From Pseudacidobacterium ailaaui (GTDB taxonomy: Bacteria; Acidobacteriota; Terriglobia; Terriglobales; Acidobacteriaceae): a DNA stretch of 64,000 nt. Position 1 is the first letter of the stretch. Each line of letters opens with the position of its first letter. The position numbers and the translations under genes were made by a program. The stretch lies in the NCBI RefSeq assembly GCF_000688455.1, contig NZ_JIAL01000001.1, positions 3,441,001 through 3,505,000 on the forward strand, given 5' to 3'. Below the pieces are notes generated by a model, which was given only the letters and a program-made list of their open reading frames with translations, ran no database searches and was not told the DNA's origin. Shown piece after piece: positions 44,753-59,850 of this stretch.

Positions 44753-45641
44753 GGCTCTGTTCCCCCGCTCCAGAAATCAAGACTCGAATGTGCTCTAGTT
44801 TCTCCGGATTTCGTACCACATAGATCGCGGAAATTTTATCTGCATCGACTTCGAGCGCGGTGGTCTGAAGCGTATTGTTGCTTTCGACCGTGACGAACCC
44901 CGGCAGGCCGTTGATGAAGCCTTGCTGAACCATCCGCGACATCTCCCGCTCAAAGACACGTGCGAGCGACTCAAATAACGGCATCACGTTCTCGATCCCA
45001 ACAACAGGTTCCAGCAGCGCAGGAACTTTCCCGCCGCCATCGGAATAGACCACTACGTCCTCCGCCAGCAGCGAACGCAGTTTTTCCATGTTGCCGCCGC
45101 GGGTCGCCGCGAAGAATGCATCGGCAATCTCCAGGCACCGGCTTTTGGAGATAGGAAACCGAGGCCGGGCCTCTCGGACATGAGCCCGAGCGCGGCTGGC
45201 AAGCTGGCGGCAAGCCGCCGGGTCACGACTGATCGTATGCCCAATCTCTTCGAAGCTGAGCCCGAAGAGATCATGCAGAACGAACGCGGCGCGCTCCAGA
45301 GGCGAAAGCCTTTCCAGCGCCATAAGCAGCGGCAGCGTGACATTGTCTGCCTGCTCCGCCAGCTCCACCACCGGTTCCGGCAACCAAGGCCCGAGATACG
45401 TTTCGCGCCGGACTCGCGCTGATTTCAGGTAATCGAGGCAAAGCCGGGTCACTACGCAGCGCAGAAAGGCTTCCGGTTGCTGTACGGCGCTGCGATCTGC
45501 CTCCAGCCAGCGTAGAAACGCCTCCTGGACCACGTCCTCCGCGTCCGCCACGGAGCCCAGCATGCGGTACGCGACGCGCACCAATTGAGGCCGCAGCGGG
45601 TCGAATACAGCCGCGGCAGTGTCCTCCATATCCGCCATCAT
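44745..45641 (-). CDS. ECF41-family sigma factor (SigJ-like) with SnoaL-like extension
   Basis: The 298-residue sigma factor has region 2 (RVAYRMLGSVADAEDVVQEAFLRW), region 4 (SPLERAAFVLHDLFGLSFEEIG) and a C-terminal SnoaL-like regulatory domain. The ECF41 hallmarks are all present: WLPEP in the linker, DGGGK, and NPEKL near the end. Such factors self-regulate through the C-terminal domain instead of an anti-sigma factor. The ATG at 45641 overlaps the upstream stop (ATGA) with AGGAGG just before it. A longer frame to 45701 is unlikely. Confidence 0.92.
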   Translation of the reverse strand: MMADMEDTAAAVFDPLRPQLVRVAYRMLGSVADAEDVVQEAFLRWLEADRSAVQQPEAFLRCVVTRLCLDYLKSARVRRETYLGPWLPEPVVELAEQADNVTLPLLMALERLSPLERAAFVLHDLFGLSFEEIGHTISRDPAACRQLASRARAHVREARPRFPISKSRCLEIADAFFAATRGGNMEKLRSLLAEDVVVYSDGGGKVPALLEPVVGIENVMPLFESLARVFEREMSRMVQQGFINGLPGFVTVESNNTLQTTALEVDADKISAIYVVRNPEKLEHIRVLISGAGEQSRV

Positions 45642-46111
45642 GCCTCCTTGCTTCTGTCGATCGCATGTCCGGTTCGGAAGCCTACGTTGACCCTGTTCCA
45701 TCCGTTGATCGCAACAATCAATAATGTGAGCTTCACCTGCTCCTCTGCGGTGAATTGCTTCTTGAGTTCGTCGTACACATCGTCGGGCGCGTGTGTCTCA
45801 TGTAACAACGTCAACGCCTCAGTCCAGGCAAGCGCTGCTCGTTCGCGAGGCGTATAGAGCGGCGATTCACGCCACGCGTCCAGAAGATACAACCGCTCCT
45901 CCGTCTCGCCCTTTTGCCGGGCGGCTGCAGTGTGCATCCGCAGACAAGCCGCACAGCCGTTGATTTGTGAAGCGCGGATCTTCACCAGCTCCATCAGGCT
46001 TTCCTCTAATCCGGACTTGAGCAGGTTTTTCCCAAAATCAAGCCAACCCTGCATGAGCGCAGGCGCGGCGGCAAATGGATCCAGTCTCGCTGTCATCGTG
46101 GGTTCTCTCAT
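45638..46111 (-). CDS. Carboxymuconolactone decarboxylase/AhpD-like protein
   Basis: The 157-residue helical protein contains the AhpD-type redox motif CAACLRMH, following VKIRASQINGC. It is probably a small peroxidase-like or alkylhydroperoxidase enzyme. It is the first gene of the ECF41 operon. The ATG at 46111 has GAGAGG 5 bases upstream, and an ECF41-type promoter lies just before it. Confidence 0.9.
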   Translation of the reverse strand: MREPTMTARLDPFAAAPALMQGWLDFGKNLLKSGLEESLMELVKIRASQINGCAACLRMHTAAARQKGETEERLYLLDAWRESPLYTPRERAALAWTEALTLLHETHAPDDVYDELKKQFTAEEQVKLTLLIVAINGWNRVNVGFRTGHAIDRSKEA

Positions 46112-46131
46112 GGTTGCCTCTCATAAACCAT

Positions 46132-46158
46132 GACGAGATGACGTCCTCTCGTGTGACA
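46132..46158 (-). promoter_or_regulatory. ECF41-type promoter
   Basis: On the minus strand TGTCACA (46158-46152), 16 bases, then CGTC (46135-46132) matches the ECF41 consensus, 20 bases before the decarboxylase start. The sigma factor encoded downstream should recognise it, giving autoregulation. The plus-strand stretch from 46159 to 46757 contains no gene I can identify. Confidence 0.8.
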
Positions 46159-46757
46159 CGTCGGTCAGTTCTGCCAGCGGTCACCCCTGAAAGGCTGCGG
46201 GAGTTGGTGGTAATTGCAAGCCCGTTAGGAATGGAGTTGATTGCTGGCCAAGTCTTGCTCCGGCAGCTTGATCTTTGCATTCCCGCGCACTGCGCAAATC
46301 GAGACAATTTTGTGCGCCGCTATTGCACGGCCACCGGCACGTACGTCCATTCCCATGGCGGCTGGCGGATGCCGAAGAAGTACTGCCCTGGTGCGAGGCG
46401 ATGGAGATCCAGTCGCGCCCTTACCGCGGTAGTTCCGTTCTCGACGGACGCGGCGCCCTCTGTTTCCAGCAGTCCTGCGAGCAGCGGTTTCAATCACGAA
46501 GCCGACAGGCGCCGTTGACCACTTCGCGAAGACTAACATGGAACGGAATCGGAAAGGGAGCTTATGACACCGACGGCCGCACCGCTAAGCATAAATGATC
46601 ACTATGCCCCAGAGAAGAGCGGCCCTGAGATTCTCACGCTTCGTGAAGCCACTCAACTGCTGCTCGAAAGCCTACGTTGCCAACGTACTGAATGGATGCG
46701 TTTCGGGCATTCCGCCAATCCCCCATGTCGTTGTCGGTCGTCCGAAGCTGATTCGGC

Positions 46758-47035
46758 GTGCCGCACCCGAACAGCGTTGTGAATCATCTGCGATTCCATG
46801 TGCGTGATATCTTCAACTTGGCTCTGGGAGAACGCGGTGTGGAATACAACCCGGCCTTGGCGCTCCATACACCGGCGAAGTGTAAACTTGGCAAGGAACT
46901 CAGGGTGCTGACTGCTGCCGATATCCGCAGCACCCTTGGTGTGCTTCCGGGTCGCGAGCGGCTGATCGTCAGCTTCGGAATGTTTGAAGGGATGCGGCCT
47001 GGATAGAAGTAGAAATCCTGAGGGTGGGCGTGACC
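46758..47035 (+). pseudogene. Tyrosine recombinase, N-terminal core-binding half
   Basis: The frame (HLRFHVRDIFNLALGERGVEYNPALALHTPAKC, then RERLIVSFGMFEGMRPG) matches the core-binding and early catalytic part of the same integrase family as the fragment at 43336-43783. After MRPG an 8-base insertion introduces stops (47005), and EILRVG resumes in the shifted frame. It ends 20 bases from the 3' end of tRNA-Gly, the usual position of an island integrase. Confidence 0.7.
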
Positions 47036-47051
47036 GCTAACTTATTGAAAA

Positions 47052-47126
47052 TGGAGCGGGAGACCGGGATCGAACCGGCGACATTCAGCTTGGGAAGCTG
47101 ACGTTCTACCACTGAACTACTCCCGC
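47052..47126 (-). tRNA. tRNA-Gly (anticodon CCC)
   Basis: The 75-base gene has acceptor GCGGGAG/CTCCCGC, D-arm GTTCAGTGGTAGAAC, anticodon stem TCAGC/GCTGA around TTCCCAA (anticodon CCC), T-loop GGTTCGATCC and an encoded CCA. Its 3' end faces the defence island and is its probable attachment site. The following 47127-47887 shows no gene I recognise. Confidence 0.96.
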
Positions 47127-47887
47127 CCTGCAGAATGAGCGAAATACGGATCCATAATCACCGTACCGTCATTTTCAACAAAGATGATCTCTATACGAAG
47201 TATCGCAAGATTAACAGCAAATGGCAATTCCGTACCAGACAGCCGTCTTACTTGAGCAGCCGCAAAGCGTTCTCACCTTAGACTTTTAACAAAACGTCAT
47301 CGGGCAGGTAAAGACCATCGCTGTTCCACCTTCCCTGACACAAGCCCTGACACAAGGCATGAGATTCATCGGCAGTTTCAAGAAATCGAAAATAAAGCCG
47401 ATACATTTTCTTCTGGAAGCAAATTGGTGCCGAACAGAATTTTGCCGGAAAGTCGCAGGAAGAGTTTGCATGCAGAAAAAGGTTGGCGAACCAATTCCGA
47501 TGCGCGCGCAGGATGTCAATTACAGACGTTAGAACGGTTTTCAGCAGCTTTATGAGGCGGCCGAGACCCTCTCCGCATTCAGCAATATTGCACAAACGAA
47601 CATCGGCTTGCATCTACCGGCAAAAAGAATACGACAGGATCTGCAATACGAAACGGAACAGGAATTTCCCGCTCTGGTGCTTTCTCAAACTGGGGAGCCT
47701 GACGCTCGTCAACTACACATAGCAGTTTGCCATCGGCATCGCGCACACTCAGACCCGATCTTTCCAGAGCTTGATGCCAACTTCTCCTCGTTCCACGGAC
47801 CCTTCCATGTGTTCGAGTAGGCGGCCGATAAAATCGGCATGACACTGCTTCGCACGTGTTGTTTCTTGCTCTAAATCTAATCTCCCT

Positions 47888-49636
47888 TTAATGGGCAGCA
47901 GAAGAGGATCCTGTTTGCTTTGGTTGGAAGAGCTGCCCAAACAAATCATAGGAAAAGGACAAACCGAGAAATAGCCCCCCACGATAATGCGTGGTCAGAA
48001 CGTTGCCGGGATAAATTGGCGCGCCTTGAGTTCCATCCGGATTTTGGACCAGAACAGGAAATCCATCTAACTCCTCGGGCCAATCCTTAAAATCAAGGAT
48101 CTTTGCTGCATCGTATCGCAGATAGATAGGCAGTGGGTTGGCCAGCTTGGAATTCGCCGTGACGACCTGAGCAGCAGCAACCCTGAATCCAGGCGATGGT
48201 TCATTGAATGGAGATAGGGCATAACCTAGCAGAAGGTCCAATGGACTATCTTTGTTGCCCAGGCGATACCCAAAACCAAATGTATATCCATTCAACACAT
48301 TTGTGCTGTTGGGAGCAAACTGCAAATTGGTGAAAATGGACGTAGGCACAAGACCAGAGAACCTATTGCCATGGTTCGATTGCATTTTGTGCAATGCGAA
48401 ATGCCGATCAAATGGCGGCATCTGGAAAGACGCTCCAAGCAGAAACGCGGGTGTCTGCATCCCTATTCCATTCTTCGACAAGACATTGCTGTTATTTGAA
48501 TAATCTGCGGAGTTCGGACTGGTAACTCTCGATCCTACTCCCACCTGCTCCTTTACCCACGGATTTTGGGGCTTCTGACTACCTTCAGTAACGGCAGCAG
48601 TCAAAGGATCGCCCGTGATCGGCTGGGCCAGTTCTGCGGCAGGAAGATAAGTTTTTTGATTCACCGCATCCTGGCGAGCATTCATATCAGCCACAAGCGC
48701 ATCCCAGGCGGCAGCACGCGCGAGATACCATAATTTCGCGATTTTGTTCAGGGAACTGTCGAGCGCAGCACAAGCTTTCAAGTTTGAAGAGGCTTCCTCT
48801 GCCTCGTCCTGTATTTTTGACAAGCTGGCTTGGTACTGTGCGCATCCTCCCTCTGTGGCTGTTTTTGATGGATGGGCACATGCGAGTATATTGTTTTTCA
48901 GGTCGCTTTGCGCAACCCTATCTGCAGCAACAGCATTGTTTTCATCCGGCACAGGATCGCAAGTCAGATTGATACTGTTGAAAAAAGCATGGCCCTTTAA
49001 TCTGGATACAACTGAATGACTCTTCGCTGACATTTTGACAGGCACGATTGAGAAGGAAGGCTGCGTGAGCTGTCTTGCGGCAGCCTGAAGATTGCTTGCA
49101 TCTTCCGATGTCTCTGTGGCAGAAATCGGCGTATAGCGAAGCCCTGAAGATGCTGACCAGTTATCAGGTGAAGCACTGGGTGTTAAATCTTTCCTTGATA
49201 CTTCCACATCCGACCTATGATCTATGTCCGCAATCGTGGCTTGAGGAGCTTCTTTCGCTTTCGTAGCTATTTGCGGTCCCCCAAGGTCTACAAATTCAGG
49301 CTTGCTGGAGACCTTCAAAACTAGTCCAAAAGTCTTGTTGTTTCCCTGTGCATCGGAAACGCTCAAGGTGACCCGATAGGTCCTTTCAAGGCCTGAGGGA
49401 ATACGCCCTTTTAACCGCAAGCGCTCGCAGTCAAAAAAGAGGGTTTTGGGCAAAGCATCACCAGTCAGGTGGCATTCCTGGAATGGATAACCAAGACCTG
49501 AAGGGATCGTCAATTGCACAGCGTAAAGCGATCCAGGCTTGGCCTGCGGGAGTTGTATGGCAGGCTCACTGGATGAAGCTGAAACAGTCACAAAACAGGC
49601 AATAAACAAGGGCAACAACCGAGTCTTAATGCGCAT
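47888..49636 (-). CDS. Exported protein with Ig-like N-terminal domain, unknown function
   Basis: The 582-residue protein has a signal peptide (MRIKTRLLPLFIACFVTVSASS), a putative-Ig/cadherin-like domain to about residue 110 (LPKTLFFDCERLRLKGRIPSGLERTYRVTLSVSD), a low-complexity middle and a beta-rich C-terminus (FGFGYRLGNKDSPLDLLLGYALSP; LFLGLSFSYDLFGQLF) suggestive of an outer-membrane association. The ATG at 49636 has GAGGG just upstream. An ATG 9 codons earlier lacks one. I do not recognise a family. It stands alone between the island and rpoC. Confidence 0.75.
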   Translation of the reverse strand: MRIKTRLLPLFIACFVTVSASSSEPAIQLPQAKPGSLYAVQLTIPSGLGYPFQECHLTGDALPKTLFFDCERLRLKGRIPSGLERTYRVTLSVSDAQGNNKTFGLVLKVSSKPEFVDLGGPQIATKAKEAPQATIADIDHRSDVEVSRKDLTPSASPDNWSASSGLRYTPISATETSEDASNLQAAARQLTQPSFSIVPVKMSAKSHSVVSRLKGHAFFNSINLTCDPVPDENNAVAADRVAQSDLKNNILACAHPSKTATEGGCAQYQASLSKIQDEAEEASSNLKACAALDSSLNKIAKLWYLARAAAWDALVADMNARQDAVNQKTYLPAAELAQPITGDPLTAAVTEGSQKPQNPWVKEQVGVGSRVTSPNSADYSNNSNVLSKNGIGMQTPAFLLGASFQMPPFDRHFALHKMQSNHGNRFSGLVPTSIFTNLQFAPNSTNVLNGYTFGFGYRLGNKDSPLDLLLGYALSPFNEPSPGFRVAAAQVVTANSKLANPLPIYLRYDAAKILDFKDWPEELDGFPVLVQNPDGTQGAPIYPGNVLTTHYRGGLFLGLSFSYDLFGQLFQPKQTGSSSAAH

Positions 49637-49869
49637 AAGCACCCTCGGAAAGTTGGATTTCACACCTGGGAGGAAATTTGGAGAGAGGTTGGGGGAGATA
49701 CTAGCTCGGAGCTTGGAATTTACGCAAGAAAAAAATTGGGGAATGTGCCTTTTATAACCAGACAGATTCGCATCTGTTTAAGGTTACAGGCCCTGTCAAC
49801 AGAAATTCCAGACATCCTGTCATAGCCAAGAACAGCAAAAAATGCTCGAAGGCTCCCATCACAGCAGTA

Positions 49870-49900
49870 AAAAAAGGAAAGCCCCGGCAGTGCCGGGGCT
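49870..49900 (-). terminator. Intrinsic terminator of the rpoBC operon
   Basis: AGCCCCGGCA and TGCCGGGGCT (49880-49900) form a GC-rich stem, and on the minus strand it is followed by TTTCCTTTTTTT (to 49870). It lies 27 bases after the rpoC stop. Confidence 0.9.
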
Positions 49901-49926
49901 GAGAGTATAGGGCAGGAAGGCCGGTG

Positions 49927-52900
49927 TTACTCAGCGGCCATTTCTTCGGCTTCACCTTCCTGACGCATCATTTCCAGCTCGCGTTCGGCGGCCTCAAAGG
50001 CCTCCTGTACTTCCTGCTGGACACGGGCAGCAGCTTCCTCTAGCTCCGGCGAGAGCTGGATATTGCGATAGTACTCCATACCCGTGCCGGCCGGGATGAG
50101 GCGGCCGACAATGACGTTTTCCTTAAGCCCGCGCAGGTTGTCCACTGCACCGTTGATGGAAGCTTCGGTAAGAACACGCGTGGTCTCCTGGAAGCTGGCA
50201 GCCGAGATAAAGCTCTCCGTAGACAGCGAGGCCTTGGTGATACCGAGCAGCAGCGGGCGGCCGATGGCCGGTCGGCCACCGTTGGCGATGACACGCTCGT
50301 TTTCGGCCCGGAAGCGGAACTTGTCCACCTGTTGTTCGAGCAGGAAGTTGGTATCACCGACTTCCTCGATCTTCACCCAGCGCAGCATCTGGCGCACGAT
50401 GACTTCGATGTGCTTGTCCGAGATGGCCACACCCTGCAGACGGTAGACTTCCTGGATTTCATTCACCAGATATGCCTGGAGCTCCTTTTCCCCGAGCACG
50501 GCAAGAATATCGTGCGGGTTGAGAGGACCATCCATAAGAGGTTCACCGGCGCGCAGGCGTTCACCTTCCTGAACATTGATATGCACACCACGCGGGACAG
50601 AGTATTCTTTCTGTTCTCCGTTGTCCGCTATGACATAGATTCGGCGCTGGCCTTTGGTGACTTCACCGAACTTCACAACGCCGTCAATCTCAGAGATGAT
50701 AGCCGTTTCGCGCGGCTTGCGGGCCTCGAAGAGCTCGACAACACGAGGCAGACCACCAGTGATGTCCTTGGTCCGTGTGGTTTCACGCGGGATCTTGGCC
50801 AAAACGTCACCGGGGAATACTTCGTCCCCATCCTGGATCATGAGGTGGGCCCGTGAGGGCATAAGGTAGCGCTTGTTGCCTTTCGCTCCTTTGATCACGA
50901 TCGCCGGCTGGCGCTTTTCATCCGGTGAGTCGCCCACAACCAGGCGGGAGAGACCGGTCACTTCGTCCACTTCTTCGTGCAGGGTAATGCCTTCCTGCAG
51001 GTCTTTAAACTGGACTGTGCCGCCAATCTCGGTAAGGATGGCAAAGGTGTAGGGATCCCACTCCACCATGGCCTGGCCAATCTCGACCTTCTGCCCATCT
51101 TCGACCTTCAGCTTAGCGCCATAAACCACCTGGTAGCGCTCTTTTTCGCGACCGCGGTCATCAATAATGGCGATGGAGCCAGACCGGTTCATGGCTACCA
51201 GATCCCCTTGTTTGGAGCGGACCGTAACCATATTAATGAAGCGGACTGTGCCAGCATTCTTGGCATCCAGTCGCGATTGCTCCGCCACACGGGAGGCCGT
51301 TCCACCAATGTGGAAGGTGCGCATGGTAAGCTGCGTCCCCGGCTCGCCAATGGACTGTGCAGCGATGACGCCGACGGCTTCACCCAGCTCCACCAAACGT
51401 CCTGTTGCCAGATTGCGCCCGTAGCAGAGCACGCAGACGCCGCGACGCGATTCGCAGGTCAGCACGGAGCGGATCTTGACGCGCTCCACGCCGGCAGCCT
51501 GGATCTGCGAGGCAAGGTCTTCGTTGATCTCTTGATTGACGTCGACGATGACGTTGCCTTCGTAGTCCTTGATCTTTTCGAGCGAAACTCGACCGATGAT
51601 GCGGTCGCGCAGAGGCTCGATGATTTCGCCGGACTCAACAATGGGCGTAACGTAAATGCCCTCGACAGTACCGCAGTCATGCTCGCTGACGATCACGTCC
51701 TGGGCCACATCCACAAGACGGCGGGTAAGGTAGCCCGAATCAGCGGTCTTAAGCGCGGTGTCTGCCAACCCTTTGCGCGCGCCGTGCGTCGAGATGAAGT
51801 ATTCGAGCACGGTAAGGCCTTCGCGGAAGTTGGCGGTGATGGGCGTCTCGATAATTTCACCGGACGGCTTGGCCATCAGCCCGCGCATACCGGAGAGCTG
51901 TCGAATCTGCTGTTTTGAACCGCGGGCGCCAGAATCGGCCATGATGTAGATCGGGTTCATGGCCCCTTCCTTGTCCGCGCTCTTCATATTGTCAAACATT
52001 TCGTCAGCGACTTTTTCCGTGACCGCTGACCACAACTGAATGACTTTGTTATTGCGTTCGCCGTTCGTGATGGCGCCATCAAGATATTGCTGCTGGATGG
52101 CAAAACGCTGCTTTTCAGCGTCACGCACCAGAGAGTACTTGGTCTCTGGAATGACCATATCGTCCAGTCCAACAGAGAGGCCCGAACGCGTTGCATACTG
52201 GAAGCCAAGCTCCTTGATGCGATCGAGCATCTTGACCGTGGTCTCAAGACCAAGATTCAGGTAGCAATAGTTGACGAGCTGACCGATTCCCTTTTTCTTG
52301 AGAAGGCCATTGACGTAAGGCATCCCTTCAGGCAGCGCATCATTCAGAATGGCGCGACCTACGGTCGTCGAGATGTACTGCTTGTCATAATCGACCGGCT
52401 CCGTATGAAGGAGGTCCTGATCATCATACGCAGTGGTCATGTCCAACACACGGCCGGTGTAGCGCAGGCGAATCGGAGTCAGGGTCTCGACCTCTTTCGC
52501 ATTCAGCGCCATCAGGACTTCTTCTGTATTAGCAAAGACGCGCCCTTCCCCCTTCGCACCCTTCTTGGCCTTGGTAAGGTAATAGAGACCGAGCACCATG
52601 TCTTGCGTCGGCACCGTAATCGGCTGACCAGACGCCGGCGAAAGAATATTGTGCGAGGAGAGCATCAACACGCTGGCCTCGACCTGCGCTTCCGGTGACA
52701 GCGGAATATGGACGGCCATCTGGTCACCGTCAAAGTCTGCGTTGAACGCGGTGCAGACAAGCGGGTGAATCTTAATGGCCTTGCCTTCCACCAGCACAGG
52801 CTCAAATGCCTGAATGCCGAGGCGGTGCAGGGTGGGGGCGCGGTTCAGCAGCACCGGGTGGTCCTTAATGACTTCTTCAAGAATGTCCCACACGATGGGT

Positions 52901-54117
52901 TCCTGCAGCTCGACCATCTCCTTGGCCTGCTTGATGGTGGTGCAGTGGCCGGTCTGCTCCAGACGGTGATAGATGAAAGGCTTGAAGAGCTCAAGCGCCA
53001 TTTTCTTCGGCAAACCGCACTGGTGCAGCTTGAGCTCTGGACCAACGACAATCACGGAACGACCGGAGTAGTCCACGCGCTTGCCCAGCAGATTCTGACG
53101 GAAACGTCCCTGCTTGCCCTTGAGCGTATCGGAGAGTGACTTGAGCGGACGGTTGTTCGCCCCGCGCAGCACACGTCCACGGCGTCCGTTGTCAAACAGA
53201 GCATCGACGGCTTCCTGCAACATGCGCTTTTCATTGCGCACAATGACCTCAGGAGCATGGAGGTCCATGAGCTTCTTAAGGCGGTTGTTGCGGTTAATGA
53301 CGCGCCGATAAAGGTCATTTAGATCAGAGGTGGCAAAACGGCCGCCATCCAGTGGCACCAGCGGACGCAATTCCGGTGGAATGACCGGAATCACGTCCAG
53401 GATCATCCATTGCGGCTTATTGCCCGATTTGCGGAACGCCTCGACGACCTTGAGGCGCTTGGAGTATTTCAGACGCTTTTGGAGTGAAGTCTCCGCCTTC
53501 ATCTTCTCGCGCAGCTCAATGGCGAGCTCGTCCACATTGACGCGCTTCAGCAGCTCTTTAATGGCTTCAGCGCCCATCATGGCCTTAAAGCCGGTAGGAC
53601 GATACTGCTGGTCGAGTTCACGGAAGCGGTTTTCGTCCTTGATGATTTCCCGCTCGCGGGTGGGCGAGTCGCCCGGATCCACGACCACGTAGCTCTCAAA
53701 ATAGAGCACGCTCTCAAGATCGCGCAGAGAAATGTCAAGCAGATGGCCGATGCGCGACGGCAGTCCCTTGAAGAACCAGACGTGCGAGCAAGGGCTGGCC
53801 AACTCAATATGTCCTAGGCGCTCGCGGCGGACCTTGGACAGAGTGACTTCCACTCCGCACTTGTCGCAGATGACGCCGCGATGCTTCATGCGCTTGTATT
53901 TTCCGCACAGACACTCCCAATCCGTGACAGGACCGAAGATGCGGGCACAGAAAAGCCCGTCGCGCTCCGGCTTAAAGGTGCGGTAGTTAATGGTTTCCGG
54001 CTTGGTGACTTCGCCATGGGACCAACTGCGGATCTTTTCGGGCGAAGCAAGCGAGATGCGGATCGCATCGAAATCGGTGATCGGGTTGGTCAATTCAAAC
54101 GGGCTGGAACGGTACAA
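49927..54117 (-). CDS. rpoC: RNA polymerase beta' subunit RpoC
   Basis: The 1396-residue subunit has the N-terminal zinc site [20 protein letters not shown], the active-site motif [16 protein letters not shown] that binds catalytic magnesium, the second cysteine cluster [19 protein letters not shown] and a long C-terminal jaw. The start is a TTG at 54117, fixed by AAGGAGG six bases upstream and the conserved N-terminus. The end is rich in Glu. It follows rpoB after 145 bases. Confidence 0.97.
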   Translation of the reverse strand: MYRSSPFELTNPITDFDAIRISLASPEKIRSWSHGEVTKPETINYRTFKPERDGLFCARIFGPVTDWECLCGKYKRMKHRGVICDKCGVEVTLSKVRRERLGHIELASPCSHVWFFKGLPSRIGHLLDISLRDLESVLYFESYVVVDPGDSPTREREIIKDENRFRELDQQYRPTGFKAMMGAEAIKELLKRVNVDELAIELREKMKAETSLQKRLKYSKRLKVVEAFRKSGNKPQWMILDVIPVIPPELRPLVPLDGGRFATSDLNDLYRRVINRNNRLKKLMDLHAPEVIVRNEKRMLQEAVDALFDNGRRGRVLRGANNRPLKSLSDTLKGKQGRFRQNLLGKRVDYSGRSVIVVGPELKLHQCGLPKKMALELFKPFIYHRLEQTGHCTTIKQAKEMVELQEPIVWDILEEVIKDHPVLLNRAPTLHRLGIQAFEPVLVEGKAIKIHPLVCTAFNADFDGDQMAVHIPLSPEAQVEASVLMLSSHNILSPASGQPITVPTQDMVLGLYYLTKAKKGAKGEGRVFANTEEVLMALNAKEVETLTPIRLRYTGRVLDMTTAYDDQDLLHTEPVDYDKQYISTTVGRAILNDALPEGMPYVNGLLKKKGIGQLVNYCYLNLGLETTVKMLDRIKELGFQYATRSGLSVGLDDMVIPETKYSLVRDAEKQRFAIQQQYLDGAITNGERNNKVIQLWSAVTEKVADEMFDNMKSADKEGAMNPIYIMADSGARGSKQQIRQLSGMRGLMAKPSGEIIETPITANFREGLTVLEYFISTHGARKGLADTALKTADSGYLTRRLVDVAQDVIVSEHDCGTVEGIYVTPIVESGEIIEPLRDRIIGRVSLEKIKDYEGNVIVDVNQEINEDLASQIQAAGVERVKIRSVLTCESRRGVCVLCYGRNLATGRLVELGEAVGVIAAQSIGEPGTQLTMRTFHIGGTASRVAEQSRLDAKNAGTVRFINMVTVRSKQGDLVAMNRSGSIAIIDDRGREKERYQVVYGAKLKVEDGQKVEIGQAMVEWDPYTFAILTEIGGTVQFKDLQEGITLHEEVDEVTGLSRLVVGDSPDEKRQPAIVIKGAKGNKRYLMPSRAHLMIQDGDEVFPGDVLAKIPRETTRTKDITGGLPRVVELFEARKPRETAIISEIDGVVKFGEVTKGQRRIYVIADNGEQKEYSVPRGVHINVQEGERLRAGEPLMDGPLNPHDILAVLGEKELQAYLVNEIQEVYRLQGVAISDKHIEVIVRQMLRWVKIEEVGDTNFLLEQQVDKFRFRAENERVIANGGRPAIGRPLLLGITKASLSTESFISAASFQETTRVLTEASINGAVDNLRGLKENVIVGRLIPAGTGMEYYRNIQLSPELEEAAARVQQEVQEAFEAAERELEMMRQEGEAEEMAAE

Positions 54118-54262
54118 GGTGACCCTCCTTACAGCTTCTAGCCTCTGGCTATTGCTGCGTTAACTTCTGTTCTTTTTGCAGCGCCTCAATCACGCTGCTC
54201 AATCTTCGGTCCTCGCCTCTTCTGCTGACCCAAAACTGGAGGTCAGCAGATCAAGGCCACAG

Positions 54263-58744
<4,482 letters not shown>

Positions 58745-59324
58745 GCTTCACTCCTGAGGCCCGTATACGCAAGGGACTTGACATGCTGTCCAGGCCACGC
58801 AGCATGTCCTGATGTCAGAACTGCAGCGGCGTCCCTCGCCCGCCGTTGCAGTAAAGATTCATCCGCACTCCTGCGCTCCCAAAATGAAACGCAGGAAACA
58901 TCATTCCCGGAGTTTCCACACTTCCGGGGCTTGCATCTTCAAGCAACCTCACGTTAAAAACAAAACGTCAAACTGAGGTGCTGAAGCAGTTCGTCCTCAG
59001 GCGGGGTACCAGACAGGGCGCAAGAAGCAGGCGAAATGCACGCACAAACACGAAAGGCCCGTAAAGACAAGACGTCTTACGAGCGCCACAACTCGGATTG
59101 TGCACTTTTGAAATACAGAATGTTTCGCTTCCGCCGCGTTGAAACCGTTGATGCCGCCCTACAGCTGATTTGAATTCGCACAAGCAGGCCCGCCGCTTTC
59201 TCCCACAGGTGCGCCGGCAACCAACCGGTGCCGGAAAGATTCCTCTATCTAAAAACCTATTGGATAAATTTGCGCAAATTCTTCTTCGCGCAGGACTTAT
59301 CCGTGAACGACCTCCGCAAATTCG

Positions 59325-59377
59325 CCCCGAAAAGAAAAACGGGGCGGGATGCGCACTTCTCATCATAGCGCATCCCG
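59325..59377 (-). terminator. Attenuator-like hairpin between rplL and rpoB
   Basis: CGGGATGCGC (59345-59354) pairs perfectly with GCGCATCCCG (59368-59377). On the minus strand the stem is followed by CCCCGTTTTTCTTTTCGGGGC, a T-rich tract that can itself fold. It lies 90 bases after rplL in the 722-base rplL-rpoB spacer, where partial termination would set the ratio of ribosomal protein to polymerase. The remaining spacer (58745-59324) shows no convincing gene. Confidence 0.6.
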
Positions 59378-59466
59378 CTTTGGTATGCAACTTGCCTCCT
59401 TGACTTTTATCAGGGATTTATGCAGCCGCCCAAGCGCAGCGCATATTCCCCAGCCAGGAAACGTAA

Positions 59467-59850
59467 CTACTTGATTTCGATGGTCGCAATGCCCTCAAAC
59501 TTCTTCTTGATCGCCTCAGCATCTTCCTTGCTGACGTTCTCCTTGAGGGTTTTGGGCGCGCCATCTACCAGGTCTTTAGCTTCCTTCAGACCCAGCGAGG
59601 TGACTTCGCGCACGGCCTTGATCGTGTTGATTTTGTTAGCACCCGCATCCTTCAGGATGACGGTAAACTCAGTCTGCTCTGCCGCCGCAGGCGCAGCTGC
59701 ACCTGCTCCGGCACCCGCTCCGGCAACGACCACTGGGGCCGCAGCCGCGGCCGAGACACCGAGACGCTCTTCGAGCTTCTTCACCAGGGCTGCTGCATCC
59801 AGCAGGCTAAGCCCGACAATCTGATCTTCCAACTGCTGCAAATCCGCCAT
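59467..59850 (-). CDS. rplL: Ribosomal protein L7/L12
   Basis: The 127-residue stalk protein has the N-terminal dimerisation helix ([16 protein letters not shown]), an Ala/Pro/Gly hinge ([20 protein letters not shown]) and the conserved C-terminal domain ([37 protein letters not shown]). It recruits translation factors to the ribosome. It ends the ribosomal part of the rplA-rplJ-rplL-rpoB-rpoC cluster. Confidence 0.97.
   Translation of the reverse strand: MADLQQLEDQIVGLSLLDAAALVKKLEERLGVSAAAAAPVVVAGAGAGAGAAAPAAAEQTEFTVILKDAGANKINTIKAVREVTSLGLKEAKDLVDGAPKTLKENVSKEDAEAIKKKFEGIATIEIK

Noticed and set aside
46225-46539. 104-residue minus-strand frame upstream of the ECF41 operon
   Set aside because: Arg/Pro-rich with no domain, no ribosome-binding site and no continuity with neighbours. 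Other frames here were equally unconvincing.
47278-47845. Two minus-strand frames between tRNA-Gly and the exported protein
   Set aside because: No recognisable domain or start signal, and Cys/Phe-rich random-looking composition. They may be debris of an older gene but nothing supports a call.
58968-59390. 140-residue frame in the rplL-rpoB spacer
   Set aside because: Cys/Arg-rich, lacks a ribosome-binding site and contains the attenuator hairpin. Probably non-coding.
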